From Paracoccaceae bacterium (GTDB lineage: Bacteria; Pseudomonadota; Alphaproteobacteria; Rhodobacterales; Rhodobacteraceae), in assembly GCA_024742705.1 (NCBI GenBank), contig JANSXZ010000018.1, positions 1 to 64,000 on the forward strand: a stretch of DNA of 64,000 bases, written 5' to 3'. Position 1 is the first letter of the stretch, and each line of letters opens with the position of its first letter. A model generated the notes under the pieces. The model ran no database searches and was not told the origin of the DNA. It was given only the letters and a program-made list of their open reading frames with translations. Below are positions 28,946 through 38,964 of the stretch, piece after piece. The translations under genes were made by a program, and so were the position numbers.

Positions 28946-29725
28946 ATGGCCGACGACGATCTTTACGACACGCAGCACATCGCCTTCCTGGAAGATCTCT
29001 GGGGCGACGGATATCTGTCGCCCGGCGGCGCGGACGAAGTGGCGCGCGTTCTGGACGGCGTGGATGTGGCGGGCAAGACGGTGATGGACATCGGCTGTGG
29101 ATCGGGTGCTATCGCGCTGGCGCTGGTGCGCGATCACGGGGCGGCGCATGTCACCGGGATCGACGTCGAGGATCCGGTCTGCGCGGCGGCGCGCGACCGC
29201 GCGGCGGCAGCGGGGCTGACCGACCGGATCACCATAACCAAGGTGACACCGGGCCCGTTTCCCTTTGCCGACGAAAGCTTTGACATCGTGTTTTCGAAGG
29301 ATTCGATCATTCACATCCCCGACAAGGCGGCGATGGCCCTCGAGGCGTTTCGGGTGCTGCGCCCCGGTGGCCGTTTTGCCGCTTCGGACTGGCTGATCGG
29401 GCACGACGGCGCGCCTTCGGCGCAGATGGCCGAATACATCAAGGCCGAGGCGCTTGAATTCGCGATGTCGTCGCCCGCCACCTACGATGCCGCGATGCGG
29501 GCTGCCGGGTTTGCGGATGTCGAGCTGATCGACCGCAACCCATGGTATGCGGAAATCGCCGCCGCCGAACATGCCGAGCTGTCCGGCCCGAACCGGCCCG
29601 GATGGGAGGCGCGCCACGGCGCCGGCTTTATCGCCGAACAGATCGATATCTGGTCCAAGCTGGTGGGTGTGTTGCGCAAGGGCGAACACCGCCCGCATCA
29701 CATCCGCGGCAGGAAACCGGAATGA
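28946..29725 (+). CDS. Class I SAM-dependent methyltransferase (phosphoethanolamine/amine N-methyltransferase-like)
   Basis: A 259-residue methyltransferase. SAM motif I is VMDIGCGSGAIALAL and the post-motif acidic residue is in GIDVEDP. The N-terminal LYDTQHIAFLEDLWGDGYLS with GG following resembles the entry helix of phosphoethanolamine and related N-methyltransferases, and FSKDSIIHIPDKAAMALEAF resembles their motif region. Actual acceptor is unknown. The start at 28946 has an AAGGAAAG site. It overlaps the GNAT gene by 4 bases. Confidence 0.87.
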   Translation: MADDDLYDTQHIAFLEDLWGDGYLSPGGADEVARVLDGVDVAGKTVMDIGCGSGAIALALVRDHGAAHVTGIDVEDPVCAAARDRAAAAGLTDRITITKVTPGPFPFADESFDIVFSKDSIIHIPDKAAMALEAFRVLRPGGRFAASDWLIGHDGAPSAQMAEYIKAEALEFAMSSPATYDAAMRAAGFADVELIDRNPWYAEIAAAEHAELSGPNRPGWEARHGAGFIAEQIDIWSKLVGVLRKGEHRPHHIRGRKPE

Positions 29726-30351
29726 TCGCGCCGCTGCCGCCCGAGGCGCTGGTGCTGCAGACCGACCGTTTGCGGCTGCGGCCCTGGACGATGCAGGACA
29801 GCGATTTCGCCCATGAAATTCTGACCGATGCGCGGGTTATGAAATACGTCAAGGGCGAGCCGATGACGACCGACGCGGTGGCGGCGCATCTGTCGGATGC
29901 GGAACGGCGCGGCGCCGGAGGCCGCATCGGCATCTGGTGCGCCGAAATCCGCGCGACCGGCGAACGGATCGGCGACGGGGTGCTGACGCCGATCCCGATC
30001 GAAGGCGATGATGTAGATTGGTCGCAAGTGGTCCCCGACCGTTACCCCACGGATCAGATCGAGGTGGGATATCTTCTGAAGCCTGCCGCCTGGGGGCAGG
30101 GCTATGCCACCGAAATCTGCAAGCGGTTGCTGCGGTTCGGCTTCGAAATGACCGAGCTTTCCCAGATCGTCGCCTGCACCGATCCCGACAACCTGGCATC
30201 GCAGCATGTGCTGCGCAAATCGGGCCTGCGCGATTGCGGAACGGCCCGTGCCTATTCCGAAACTGTCGCCTGGTTCGAGATCACCCGCGCCGAATGGGCC
30301 GCGCAGGCGGCTCAGGCACCCCACCAGTTGCCGTCGGGATCGCCGGGGTAG
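29722..30351 (+). CDS. GNAT-family N-acetyltransferase (RimJ/RimL-like)
   Basis: A 209-residue acetyltransferase with the Acetyltransf_3 layout: TDRLRLRPWTMQDSDFAHEI at the N-terminus and the acetyl-CoA-binding segment IEVGYLLKPAAWGQGYATEI near 110-130. The start overlaps the methyltransferase stop (ATGA), so the two are translationally coupled. Acceptor is unknown; a small-molecule amine is as likely as a ribosomal protein. The 3-prime end overlaps the convergent PhyH gene by 40 bases. Confidence 0.9.
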   Translation: MIAPLPPEALVLQTDRLRLRPWTMQDSDFAHEILTDARVMKYVKGEPMTTDAVAAHLSDAERRGAGGRIGIWCAEIRATGERIGDGVLTPIPIEGDDVDWSQVVPDRYPTDQIEVGYLLKPAAWGQGYATEICKRLLRFGFEMTELSQIVACTDPDNLASQHVLRKSGLRDCGTARAYSETVAWFEITRAEWAAQAAQAPHQLPSGSPG

Positions 30352-31103
30352 ACCCCAAGATAGGGCCCGTGGCTTTGATAGCCGATCAACCGCCGCACCG
30401 GGTCGGGATAGCTTTCGGCGACATCGCGCGGCAGTGTCAGGTAGTGGTTTTCCTCCTGCCGCAACCAGCCCAGCGAATAGGTGGTGATCAGCCCGACGCG
30501 CGGAACATCGGTGCCGTTGTGGCCGCCCGCATGCACCGTGGCACCGAGGTAGAACAGGACCGATCCGCGCGGCATTTCGGCCTGGGTCACGTCGGCCGCT
30601 GGAATGTCGCCTATGGGCCGCAGATCATGCGAGCCGGGCACCACGCGGGTCGCGCCGTTCTGCATTGTGAAATCTGTCATCGCCACCATGGCCGAAATCT
30701 GGAACGCCACGCCGGGGATCCGGATCGGATAGAAATCGTCGTCGCGGTGCAGCACCTGATTGCCTTCGCCGGGCATGATCTCGATCCCGGTGGACGAGCC
30801 GATGCGATAGGTCTCGCAATTCGGTTTCAACACCTTGTCGGCCACCGCCAGAACCAGCGGATGCGCCAGGATGTCGGCGGCCTGGCGGCTGATGCCCAGG
30901 ATGCCCGACAGCCGGCGGGTCTTGTAGCCGTTGAAGTCGTTGGTGAACTTCAGCCCCTGTTCATCGAATGGTGCGCGGAAATCGGCCAGAACCTGATCGA
31001 GAACCGGTTCGGGGATCACCCGTTCGACGATCACGCCGCCGTCTTGCAAAAGCACCTCGGCCACCTGATCGGCCTCGGGGGTCAGTCTCTGGATCTCAGT
31101 CAT
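30312..31103 (-). CDS. Phytanoyl-CoA dioxygenase (PhyH) family Fe(II)/2-oxoglutarate oxygenase
   Basis: A 263-residue non-haem iron oxygenase. The iron-binding facial triad is visible: His119 and Asp121 in [11 protein letters not shown] and His191 in ATVHAGGHN, with Arg202 placed to bind 2-oxoglutarate. It is not EctD. The family hydroxylates small molecules, including amino acids and betaines. It is the last gene of the tightly packed minus-strand operon with two flavoproteins, GcvT-like protein and aminotransferase, and overlaps the aminotransferase 3-prime end by 8 bases. Confidence 0.9.
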   Translation of the reverse strand: MTEIQRLTPEADQVAEVLLQDGGVIVERVIPEPVLDQVLADFRAPFDEQGLKFTNDFNGYKTRRLSGILGISRQAADILAHPLVLAVADKVLKPNCETYRIGSSTGIEIMPGEGNQVLHRDDDFYPIRIPGVAFQISAMVAMTDFTMQNGATRVVPGSHDLRPIGDIPAADVTQAEMPRGSVLFYLGATVHAGGHNGTDVPRVGLITTYSLGWLRQEENHYLTLPRDVAESYPDPVRRLIGYQSHGPYLGVYPGDPDGNWWGA

Positions 31104-32475
31104 GGGTCTGCCCGCTCAGTTGTTCCAATCCGCGTTCGAGAATGTCGAACATGTCGTCTATCTGGCTTTCGGTGATGACCAGCGGCGGTGAAAACACCGC
31201 CATGTTCCCGAACGGGCGCAGCATCAGCCCCATCGCCTCGCAGGCATCATCAAGCTTCTGGCCGAACTTGACGTAGGCGTCGTAGGTCTTGTGCTTCAGA
31301 TCCGGGGCGCATTCGATGCAGCCCAGCAGGCCTTCGCCGCGCACATCGCCGACGATCTCGAACCGGTCCTTGATGCGCTGCAACCGGGCCTTGAAATGCG
31401 GTGTCACCCGCCGGACATGGCCCGGGATGTCCTCGCGCTCCATGATCTCGATGTTCTTGATGGCGGCGGCGCAGCTGACCGGATGCCCCGAATAGGTATA
31501 GCCGTTATAGAACACGTCATCGCCTTCGGCCGCCTTCAGCCGGTCCATGACCCGGTCGGAGATCAGGCAGGCCCCCAGCGGCAGGTACCCCGAGGTCAAC
31601 CCCTTGGCGCAGGTGATCATGTCGGGCACGATGCCATAGACGGCTTCGGAGGCAAACCAGTGCCCAAGCCGGCCGAAACCGGTGACCACCTCGTCCGAAA
31701 TGTAGAGGATGTCGTGTTGCCGGCAAATGTCGAGCGTACGGCGGTGATAGCCGTCCGGCGGCACGATCACACCGCCCGAACACAGGATCGGCTCGGCGAT
31801 GAAGGCGGCGATGTTGTCGGCGCCGACCTCGGCGATCAACTGTTCCAGATCGCCGACCTTGGCATCGCACCATTCGTCCACGCCCATGCCCTCGGGGCGG
31901 CGGTAGGGGTTTACGTCGGGCAGGAACCGCACCAGCTCGGATGCCTTGTCGAACCGGGTGTCGAACCGCTCCTTGCCGGTGACGGTGGCGGCCAGGAACG
32001 TCGAACCGTGATAGCCTTTCTCGCGGGCGATGACGATCTTCTTGTCGGGGCGGCCCAGGCGGTTGTTCAGAAAGAACGCGGTGCGCAACGCGGTATCGAC
32101 AGCGGTGGACCCGCCGGTGGTGAAATGCACGGTGTTCAGGTCGCCGGGGCTGCGTTCGGCGATCATGCGCGCCAGCACCGCCGCCGGTTCCGAGGTGAAC
32201 GACCAAGGCGAGGCATAGGGCATCCGCATGACCTGTTCGGAGATAGCATCGGCCATTTCCTGACGGCCGTATCCGATCTGCATGCACCACATGCCGCCGG
32301 GGCCGTCGATGTAGCGCTTGCCGTCCTCGTCCCAGAGGTAGATGCCTTCGGCGGTGCTGACTCGCATGTATTCATCGTTGCCGAACCCGTCCAGCCCGGC
32401 CCAGGGGTGCAGGTGGTGGTCGCGGTCCCAATCGGTCAGATCGTCCTGCGTGGGGGTATTGGCGAGCGTGTTCAT
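31096..32475 (-). CDS. Class III PLP aminotransferase
   Basis: A 459-residue class III aminotransferase. The cofactor Lys is in [15 protein letters not shown] and the Asp in [16 protein letters not shown]; the [15 protein letters not shown] segment binds phosphate. The N-terminus [20 protein letters not shown] is typical of the aspartate-aminotransferase-family entries found beside betaine and polyamine catabolism. It starts at 32475 with a GGAGA site and lies 44 bases after the GcvT-like gene. It probably deaminates the amine left after demethylation. Confidence 0.93.
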   Translation of the reverse strand: MNTLANTPTQDDLTDWDRDHHLHPWAGLDGFGNDEYMRVSTAEGIYLWDEDGKRYIDGPGGMWCMQIGYGRQEMADAISEQVMRMPYASPWSFTSEPAAVLARMIAERSPGDLNTVHFTTGGSTAVDTALRTAFFLNNRLGRPDKKIVIAREKGYHGSTFLAATVTGKERFDTRFDKASELVRFLPDVNPYRRPEGMGVDEWCDAKVGDLEQLIAEVGADNIAAFIAEPILCSGGVIVPPDGYHRRTLDICRQHDILYISDEVVTGFGRLGHWFASEAVYGIVPDMITCAKGLTSGYLPLGACLISDRVMDRLKAAEGDDVFYNGYTYSGHPVSCAAAIKNIEIMEREDIPGHVRRVTPHFKARLQRIKDRFEIVGDVRGEGLLGCIECAPDLKHKTYDAYVKFGQKLDDACEAMGLMLRPFGNMAVFSPPLVITESQIDDMFDILERGLEQLSGQTHD

Positions 32476-32519
32476 GTCCGGGTCTCCTGTCGCGGTGTCG
32501 GGTTGGCCGCGGGCCTCGT

Positions 32520-33698
32520 TCAGGTCAGGCCCGGCGGTGTGGCGCGGGCGCGCGGCGGGGCATAAAAGCTGTGTTTCACGGGCGTCAGCCGGGCCATCCT
32601 GCGGTCCCAGCGGCCCTCCTGAAGCGTGTAGATCTCGGCCCAGAGATCCGGCGGGTGGCGCCGTGCCCAGGGCATCGCCACATGCGCCAGCGCAATGTTG
32701 CGTTTCGCCGTGGGCGACCACACGCCCGATGTGATATGCCCCACCTCGCGGCGCCGGCGATGATAGACCAGCGCGTCCTGTGCCGGCTTGAAACCTTCGA
32801 CATCCACCCGCAACAGCAGGCTGCGCGGATGCCGCCGGGGGCCGGCCAGGGCGCGGCGGCCGTTGAAATGGCCCTTGGCCATGTCCACCATCCGGCCCAA
32901 CCCCAGCTCCAGCGGGGTCTTGCCGCGGTGCAGCCGTTCGACGGCGTGCACCGGCTGAAAATCCACCCCGGCGGTCAGAAAACCGGCTTCGATCCGCGCG
33001 ATATTGACCGCGTCGTAGCCGATGGCCCGCAGGCCCAGATCGGTGCCGGCCCGCCACAAACGATCCCACAGCGCGGTGGCCTCGTCCCATCCTGTCCAGA
33101 GTTCATAGCCCAGATCGCCGGTGAAGCCGGTGCGCGACACCATGATGCCCGGTGCCGCATCGGTCAGATCGAAGGGCCGCAACCGCGCCACATCGAACCC
33201 CGCCGCGCGCAGCACCGCAAAGCTGGTCGGCCCCTGCAGGGCCAGCCCGGCGATGCTGTGGCTTTCGTCGCTGACCGAGGCGTCGAACCCCACGCAGGCA
33301 TCGGCCAGCCAGCTCAGCATCGGTTCCTGGCAGCACAGCCGCCAGTCGTCTTCGGCCAGACGGAACAGGGTGCCGTCGTCGATCACCATGCCGTCCTCGT
33401 CGCACCAGACGGCATACCCGACGCGCCCGATGGCGATCCGGCGCACATCGCGCGTGACCATGCGGTTCAGCATCGCCGTGGCGCCGGGCCCGGTGACGCG
33501 ATATTTGTGCATCGGAGAGATATCCAGCAGTGCCGCCTGGTTGCGCAGGGCGAAATACTCGAATTCGACCGTATCCAGAACAGACGGCGCGGCATGGCCG
33601 GCCCAGCCGTACCACCCCTGCGCGCGGCTCAGCGCGGCGATCCGGTCGTGGACCGGGCCGGGGACAAGGCCGACATCGGGATCTGTGACAACGCTCAT
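32520..33698 (-). CDS. GcvT-like aminomethyltransferase (folate-dependent C1 transfer)
   Basis: A 392-residue protein of the GcvT/dimethylglycine-dehydrogenase C-terminal family. The folate-binding aminomethyltransferase core covers about 40-300, with the catalytic-Asp region in [14 protein letters not shown] and the glycine-rich [20 protein letters not shown] barrel follows (about 300-380; [19 protein letters not shown]). It would move a one-carbon unit from an N-methyl amine to tetrahydrofolate. The start overlaps the flavoprotein stop by 4 bases, so coupled translation with an oxidase partner is likely, as in split dimethylglycine or sarcosine oxidases. Confidence 0.9.
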   Translation of the reverse strand: MSVVTDPDVGLVPGPVHDRIAALSRAQGWYGWAGHAAPSVLDTVEFEYFALRNQAALLDISPMHKYRVTGPGATAMLNRMVTRDVRRIAIGRVGYAVWCDEDGMVIDDGTLFRLAEDDWRLCCQEPMLSWLADACVGFDASVSDESHSIAGLALQGPTSFAVLRAAGFDVARLRPFDLTDAAPGIMVSRTGFTGDLGYELWTGWDEATALWDRLWRAGTDLGLRAIGYDAVNIARIEAGFLTAGVDFQPVHAVERLHRGKTPLELGLGRMVDMAKGHFNGRRALAGPRRHPRSLLLRVDVEGFKPAQDALVYHRRRREVGHITSGVWSPTAKRNIALAHVAMPWARRHPPDLWAEIYTLQEGRWDRRMARLTPVKHSFYAPPRARATPPGLT

Positions 33699-35212
33699 CC
33701 CAGCACCTCGCGGGCGGCATTGCGACCGGCCAGCCCCATGACATCGCCGCCGGGATGGGTTGACGCCCCGCACAGGAACAGCCCGCGCGGCCCGATCGCA
33801 TAGCGCCCGATCCCGTTGGCCGGACGCAACGTCAGGATCTGGTCCAGAGTCATTTCCGCGTGGTGCCAATGCCCGCCGGGCGCGCCGGTGGCCGCCGCGA
33901 TGGCGTCCGGGGCGATTACCTGTGTTTCGCGCACCCGCGCGTCCAGGCCGGGGATCGCCCGGCCCAGGGTGGCGAGCGTGCGGCGCGCCAGTGCGGCGCG
34001 CGCCGCGTCGCTCCAGCCGCCGTTCAGATCCGACGGCGCGTATTGCACCACCGCCGACAGCCAGATCGCGCCCTCGTCGCGGATCACCGCCTCGATCACC
34101 GGATTGTCCGACATTTCCCCGTACTTGGCGGGGTTGAATGCCGCTTCGACGTAGTCGGCGCCCGGCGCGAAAACCAGCCGGCCGCGCAGCTGATCCGCGT
34201 TCAGGCCGGGCACATCGGGCATCCGGTCAAGCCGCAGGTTCACCTTGGCCGCGACGCCACGCGCGCGGATGCGCCCGATCCGGCGCATCGCCTCGATGTC
34301 GAATGCGCCGGCGCCAACAAGTTCGGCCGCCAGCCGTGGGCCCGATCCCACCAGAACCCGCGATGTGAGCAGCGTTTCGCCGCTGGCTGTTGTCACCGCG
34401 CACACCCGGTCGTCCTGCAACTGGATGCCGGTGGCGCGCACTCCGGTGCGCAACGTGCAGCCGACATCGCGCGCGGCCTGCGCCAGCGCATCGACAACCG
34501 CCGACATGCCGCCTTGGGGCAATGCCGCAACGCCGCCGTGGCCATAGCGATGGATCAGCGTGAACACCGTGCCCGGCGATCGCGGCCCCTGGGCGATGCC
34601 GCGCACCGCGTCCGCCGCAAGCATCCCGGCCAGCGGTCCTTCGGGCAGGTCGTCGCGGATCAGGTCATAGGCGTTCGACAGCAGCACCTGCAGAAACCGC
34701 CGCGCTTCGGCACGGCCAAGGCCCCGCAGGCCCAGCCCGAACCGGCCCAGCCGCAGAATCTGGCGCAGCCCGCGCGCCGAAGCCAGCGGCGCGTCGCCAC
34801 CCGGTGGCGCGGCCTCGGCCAGCATTCGCAGCAATTCGCCATAGCGCCGCAGCCGCGCCGTCAGGGCCAGGCAGGCGCGGGCGTCGGGGTGCGCCGTGCC
34901 ATCCGCGAAGGTGACGGCATTGCGTGTCACGATCACATGGCGGCCGCTTTCGTCCAGCGCGACCGTGGGCAGCGCCGTCTGGCGAAACGGCCAGCGATGC
35001 GGGTCCAGTCCGATGTCGCGGCGCACCCTCGGGCTGAGGTTGTGAACCAGATGCGCCAGTTCGGGGCCGTCGTCCACCGACAGCGTGGCCATGCCGCCAA
35101 GGCGGTCGGATTGTTCGATCACGCAGACGTCCAGACCGGCGCGGGCCAGCACGGTCGCGGCCACCAGACCGTTCACGCCGGCGCCGATCACGATGGCATC
35201 GTGGCGGGTCAT
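33695..35212 (-). CDS. FAD-dependent oxidoreductase, CrtO/PYROXD2-like (copy 1)
   Basis: A 505-residue flavoprotein of the phytoene-dehydrogenase-related group. The N-terminal dinucleotide fold AIVIGAGVNGLVAATVLARA and FAD-binding CVIEQSDRLGGMA are clear, and the C-terminal GLFLCGASTHPGGDVMGLAG closes the FAD site. No other carotenoid genes are near, so pigment synthesis is unlikely. It overlaps both neighbours by 4 bases. Together with GcvT it may oxidise an N-methyl amine. It is a paralogue of the next gene upstream. Confidence 0.88.
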   Translation of the reverse strand: MTRHDAIVIGAGVNGLVAATVLARAGLDVCVIEQSDRLGGMATLSVDDGPELAHLVHNLSPRVRRDIGLDPHRWPFRQTALPTVALDESGRHVIVTRNAVTFADGTAHPDARACLALTARLRRYGELLRMLAEAAPPGGDAPLASARGLRQILRLGRFGLGLRGLGRAEARRFLQVLLSNAYDLIRDDLPEGPLAGMLAADAVRGIAQGPRSPGTVFTLIHRYGHGGVAALPQGGMSAVVDALAQAARDVGCTLRTGVRATGIQLQDDRVCAVTTASGETLLTSRVLVGSGPRLAAELVGAGAFDIEAMRRIGRIRARGVAAKVNLRLDRMPDVPGLNADQLRGRLVFAPGADYVEAAFNPAKYGEMSDNPVIEAVIRDEGAIWLSAVVQYAPSDLNGGWSDAARAALARRTLATLGRAIPGLDARVRETQVIAPDAIAAATGAPGGHWHHAEMTLDQILTLRPANGIGRYAIGPRGLFLCGASTHPGGDVMGLAGRNAAREVLG

Positions 35213-36846
35213 GCGGCATAGCCTTTCATCCGCCGGCCGCGGGTTTCGCGCCGCAGGATCGCGCGTGCCGCGTTGGCCCCCGGTGCGCCCATCACCCCAC
35301 CGCCGGGATGCGCCGACGATCCGCACAGATAGAGCCCCCGCACAGGCATCGCATATTGCGCGTAGCCGGGCACCGGTTTGTTGAAGAACAGCTGGTCGAA
35401 GGTCAGTTCGCCCTGGAAGATGTTGCCTTCGGTCAACCCCACCTCGCGTTCCAGTTCCAGCGGCGATCGCACCTCCATGTGGACGATCCGGTCGCGGATG
35501 TCGGGGCAGGCCACCTGCATCTGGTCCAGAACGATCGATGCGAGGCGCGCGCGCTGGGCTTCGGTCCAGTTGTCGGCGCTGCGTACCCCGTCCACGGCCA
35601 GATCGTAGGGCGCGTATTGCACGAAGACCGTCATCATATGCGCGCCGACCGGGGCCATCGTGGGGTCGATCTGGCTGGGGATCAGCATGTCAATGTAGGG
35701 CCGCGCCGAAATCTCGCCGATCTTCCAGTCGTCGTAGGCGCGTTCGAGTTCCGCGAGGCTTTCGGACGCGTGCAGATCGCCGCGCAGGAAGCTGGCGTGC
35801 GCGGGTGCGGCCGGAAACGCGGGCTTGCGGTCCAGTGCGATGTTCAGCTTGGCGGATGATCCGCGGATCTTGTAGCGTTCGACCGCGCGGCGGAAATCGG
35901 CGGGCAGGTCTTCGGGCGCCAGATGCTCCAGCATGGTCCGCTTGACATCCATGTTCGAGGCAACGACCGGAGCGTGAAATTCGGCCCCGTCCTCCAGCGC
36001 AACGCCGGTCACCCGCCCGTCGCGGGTGAGAATCCGTTCAACCCCGGCGCCCTTGCGGATCACACCGCCATGCGCCTGGAATGCCGCGCCGATGGCATCC
36101 GAGATCGCGCCCATGCCGCCACGGGCAAAGCCCCAGGCGCCGATGCCGCCGTCGATGTCGCCCATATAGTGATGCAGCAGCACATAGGCGGTGCCCGGCG
36201 AATAGACGCCCAGCCCGGTGCCGATGATCCCCGAACCGGCCAGATGCGCCTTGATCAGATCGTTTTCGAAATGGTCGTCCAGGAAATCCCCGATCGACAT
36301 GGTCCAGAACCGCAGGGTTTCGCCCAGTTCGCGCGCGCCCAGATCATGCGCCTTGCGGACCAGATAGGCCAGTTCGCCGATGTCGCGCGGGCCCGGCGCA
36401 ACAGGATCGGGGGCGTCGCGCAGCAGGAAAGGCCGGATGAACCGGCATTGCCGCATGATCGCCTGGGAATACCGCGCATAGGCATCCGCATCGCGCGGCG
36501 CGTGCCGCGCCATTTCCCGGCGCAGCGCGTCGTGATCCGAGTAATAGGCGAAGTAATCGCCGTCACGGGTAAAGCTGGCGCCGCCCTCGTAGGGGATCAC
36601 CTGAAGCCCGTACTTCGGAAGATCCAGATCGCGGGCGATTTCGCGCCGGAACAGCGAACAGACGTAGGAACAGTTCGAATATGTCCAGCCGTCGTGCAAC
36701 GACCGGCTGACCGCCGCGCCGCCGATCCAGTCGTTCTTTTCGACGACCAGGACCCGCAGGCCGGCGCGCGCCAGGTAGGCGGCCGTGGTCAGGCCGTTGT
36801 GCCCCGCGCCGGCGACGATGGCGTCAAAAGATGTCCGCTCTGACAT
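35209..36846 (-). CDS. FAD-dependent oxidoreductase, CrtO/PYROXD2-like (copy 2)
   Basis: A 545-residue flavoprotein. The N-terminus FDAIVAGAGHNGLTTAAYLA is followed by VLVVEKNDWIGGAAVSRSL, and the C-terminal YLCGSSAHPGGGVMGAPGAN mirrors copy 1. The substrate domain (about 100-450) differs more. It starts at 36846 with a GGAGA site and is first in the operon copy 2-copy 1-GcvT-aminotransferase-PhyH. It is divergent from a BetI-type regulator across a 22-bp palindrome. Substrate unknown; an amine or betaine is suggested by the neighbours. Confidence 0.88.
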   Translation of the reverse strand: MSERTSFDAIVAGAGHNGLTTAAYLARAGLRVLVVEKNDWIGGAAVSRSLHDGWTYSNCSYVCSLFRREIARDLDLPKYGLQVIPYEGGASFTRDGDYFAYYSDHDALRREMARHAPRDADAYARYSQAIMRQCRFIRPFLLRDAPDPVAPGPRDIGELAYLVRKAHDLGARELGETLRFWTMSIGDFLDDHFENDLIKAHLAGSGIIGTGLGVYSPGTAYVLLHHYMGDIDGGIGAWGFARGGMGAISDAIGAAFQAHGGVIRKGAGVERILTRDGRVTGVALEDGAEFHAPVVASNMDVKRTMLEHLAPEDLPADFRRAVERYKIRGSSAKLNIALDRKPAFPAAPAHASFLRGDLHASESLAELERAYDDWKIGEISARPYIDMLIPSQIDPTMAPVGAHMMTVFVQYAPYDLAVDGVRSADNWTEAQRARLASIVLDQMQVACPDIRDRIVHMEVRSPLELEREVGLTEGNIFQGELTFDQLFFNKPVPGYAQYAMPVRGLYLCGSSAHPGGGVMGAPGANAARAILRRETRGRRMKGYAA

Positions 36847-36895
36847 TACCGATCTCCTGTTCGCAGGATGCCACAGCCGCCCCTGGCAGGCAATT

Positions 36896-36917
36896 TTTAT
36901 CTGAGCGCTCAAATAAA
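36896..36917. promoter_or_regulatory. Near-perfect 22-bp palindrome, candidate BetI-type operator
   Basis: A perfect core TGAGCGCTCA (36902-36911) is flanked by TTTAT on the left and ATAAA on the right with one mismatch per arm. It lies in an unusually A/T-rich 135-base divergent region between the flavoprotein operon and the BetI-type regulator. Such dyads are typical of TetR-family autoregulation. Confidence 0.7.
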
Positions 36918-36981
36918 TTTTCGCAAATGACTGCCGTCCGCCATGATAAACTGCTAAAATCCAGTCAACCAAGGAGGCGGT

Positions 36982-37665
36982 GTGAACGATCTGGCCGAAC
37001 AGCGCCCGCGCAAGGAGCGCAAGCAAAACGCCGAAAGGCGCCGCCGGCAATTGCTGGAGGCGGCGCGCCTGTCGATCCTGCGGCACGGTCTGGCCCGCAC
37101 CACGCTGGCCACGGTGGCCGAGGCGGCGGGCCTGTCGCAGGGCGTTGCGGTGTTCTATTTCAAGTCAAAGGGTGGATTGCTGACCGAGACGCTGCGCGAT
37201 CTCTACAGCGGCTACGAAGATCACTGGCGCGCCGCGCTGGAGGCGGCGGGAGCGGACCCGCGCGACCAGTTGCAGGCGCTACTGGCGGCCGATTTTCACC
37301 CCGACGCCTGCGGCCCCGAGGTTCTGCCGCTGTGGTTCGCCTTTTGGGGGGCCTTGCCGGTCACGCCCGACTACGATGCGGTTGCCGCCGATTTTGACGC
37401 GCGGCGGCGCGCGGCGCTGACCGGCGTCTGGGCGCGGCTTCTGGACGGCGCGCCGGGCGAGGATCCGGGCCAGTGGGCCGACTGGACGGATACGCTCACC
37501 GATGGATACTGGCAGCGCCTGCACCTTGCGCCCGACAGTTTCGACCGGGCCGCCGCATTGATCGCGGTGCAGCAGGCGCTGACACGGATGCGCCCCGGCA
37601 TCGCGCTGGCGCAGGGCGGGACCGGTGTGCTCAGCTCAGATCACGCGCGATCTTCTGCGCGGTGA
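36982..37665 (+). CDS. BetI-type TetR-family regulator (copy 1)
   Basis: A 227-residue TetR regulator with the BetI C-terminal domain. The helix-turn-helix is at about 35-70 (TTLATVAEAAGLSQGVAVFY then FKSKGGLL). Ligand domain pattern LWFAFWGALPVTPDYD resembles BetI. It begins with GTG, supported by a near-ideal AAGGAGG site 4 bases upstream. It is divergent from the flavoprotein operon and probably represses it until a betaine-like or aldehyde effector appears. The 3-prime end overlaps the convergent amine oxidase gene by 35 bases. Confidence 0.9.
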   Translation: MNDLAEQRPRKERKQNAERRRRQLLEAARLSILRHGLARTTLATVAEAAGLSQGVAVFYFKSKGGLLTETLRDLYSGYEDHWRAALEAAGADPRDQLQALLAADFHPDACGPEVLPLWFAFWGALPVTPDYDAVAADFDARRRAALTGVWARLLDGAPGEDPGQWADWTDTLTDGYWQRLHLAPDSFDRAAALIAVQQALTRMRPGIALAQGGTGVLSSDHARSSAR

Positions 37666-38962
37666 CCCGGCCGCTCAGGTAGGCGCCGTTCACCAGGGCC
37701 GAAACGCTGCCGCCCGTGGCCTCGCCGGCGAAATACACGCGCCGGTCCAGCGCCCGCCCCAGATCGGTGCGCGCGGCGCTGCGGCCGGGGCGCGGTGCGC
37801 CGTAGGCGCCCAGCGTCAGCGGGTTTTCCGCCCAGTCGGTTGCCAGGCCGCGCAGGAAATGCTTGCGCGCGTCGCTGCCGACCAGCCGCACAAGCTGGGA
37901 CATGGCATAATCCACCACGGCCACCGGCCCCTCAGCCGACAGCGCCCAGCCAAAGCGCCCGCCGATGTTGCCGAACACATAGGGATGGCCCGTGGGCCAG
38001 GCGACGAAAAAGCATGCTTCGCCGGCAGAGTCTTCCGGCACGCGGTAAGTGACCCACGCATTCTCTTCGAGCCCCAGCCGCGCACCGTCGAACAGCAGCG
38101 GCACCTTCAGCAAAAGCCCCATCGGAATGTCGGCGATCGCCTCCTGTTTCCAGACCGGCAAGGCCGGGGTGAACCGGATATGTCCGGCCGCCAGAACACC
38201 GACCGAAACCGTGACCAGGCAGGCCTTGGCCCGGATCGTCCCGTCGGTGGTTTCAACCCGCACGCCGGGGCCCGAGTAATCGATCGCCGTCACTGAAGTG
38301 CCCAACCTGACCGGCAGGCCATCGCCCATTCCGGCCACCACGGCGCCCAGTCCCTGACGCACAAGAAAGCTGGGCTGATCCTCGGCGCCGTTCCAGTAGT
38401 CGGCGGTGGAAAGCTGATCGAAATCCACCCCATAATCCATCGCGCCCATCCAGCTCTGCACTGTGGCGCCGTAGGGCATGTCGGGTATCACCGTCGCGGC
38501 GGGTACATCGCGACCGGCTTGCCCGGCGCGCGCCATCGCGCGGTCTATCGCGCCCCAGGCCCTTTCATAGGCGGCCCATTCCGTATCTGACGCCGGTTTG
38601 CCTTCAAGGTCGAAAAGATGCGCGGGCGCCGAGGTGTGGTCGACCAGATCGAACCCTGCGGCCCGACCGATATTGCTGAAGGGGTTGTTGTTGGCGCCGG
38701 AAATCCACGAGCACCCGTGATCGACCGGCACGCCGAAACTGTCGCTTTCGGTATAGGCACGTCCGCCGATGCGGCGGGCGGCCTCGACCATCACGAAGGA
38801 CACCCCCTTTTTCGTCAGCGCCCGCGCCGCGGACAGGCCCGCCGCACCGGCGCCAATGATCACCACGTCGGGATTGGTGGGCAGCGATTGGGCCAGCACG
38901 GGGGATACTCCTGCAAGGCTCAGGCCGGCCAGAACGGACCGGCGCGTGATCGGCCGCGCCAC
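37631..38962 (-). CDS. Tat-exported flavin monoamine oxidase family protein
   Basis: A 443-residue FAD amine oxidase. The N-terminus TRRSVLAGLSLAGVSPVLAQ has a twin-arginine and a cleavable hydrophobic segment, predicting folded, cofactor-loaded export to the periplasm. The FAD fold is VVIIGAGAAGLSAARAL with EAARRIGGRA, and the C-terminal motif is YFAGEATGGSVSALVNGAY. The start is taken as GTG 38962, 2 bases after the cupin stop, because no ATG precedes the Tat motif in the expected place. It probably oxidises an amine before or instead of import. Confidence 0.82.
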   Translation of the reverse strand: MARPITRRSVLAGLSLAGVSPVLAQSLPTNPDVVIIGAGAAGLSAARALTKKGVSFVMVEAARRIGGRAYTESDSFGVPVDHGCSWISGANNNPFSNIGRAAGFDLVDHTSAPAHLFDLEGKPASDTEWAAYERAWGAIDRAMARAGQAGRDVPAATVIPDMPYGATVQSWMGAMDYGVDFDQLSTADYWNGAEDQPSFLVRQGLGAVVAGMGDGLPVRLGTSVTAIDYSGPGVRVETTDGTIRAKACLVTVSVGVLAAGHIRFTPALPVWKQEAIADIPMGLLLKVPLLFDGARLGLEENAWVTYRVPEDSAGEACFFVAWPTGHPYVFGNIGGRFGWALSAEGPVAVVDYAMSQLVRLVGSDARKHFLRGLATDWAENPLTLGAYGAPRPGRSAARTDLGRALDRRVYFAGEATGGSVSALVNGAYLSGRVTAQKIARDLS

Positions 38963-38964
38963 AG

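Noticed and set aside
33695-36846. Carotenoid biosynthesis locus
   Set aside because: The two phytoene-dehydrogenase-like proteins have no crtB, crtE or crtY-type neighbours; the operon context is amine and C1 metabolism.
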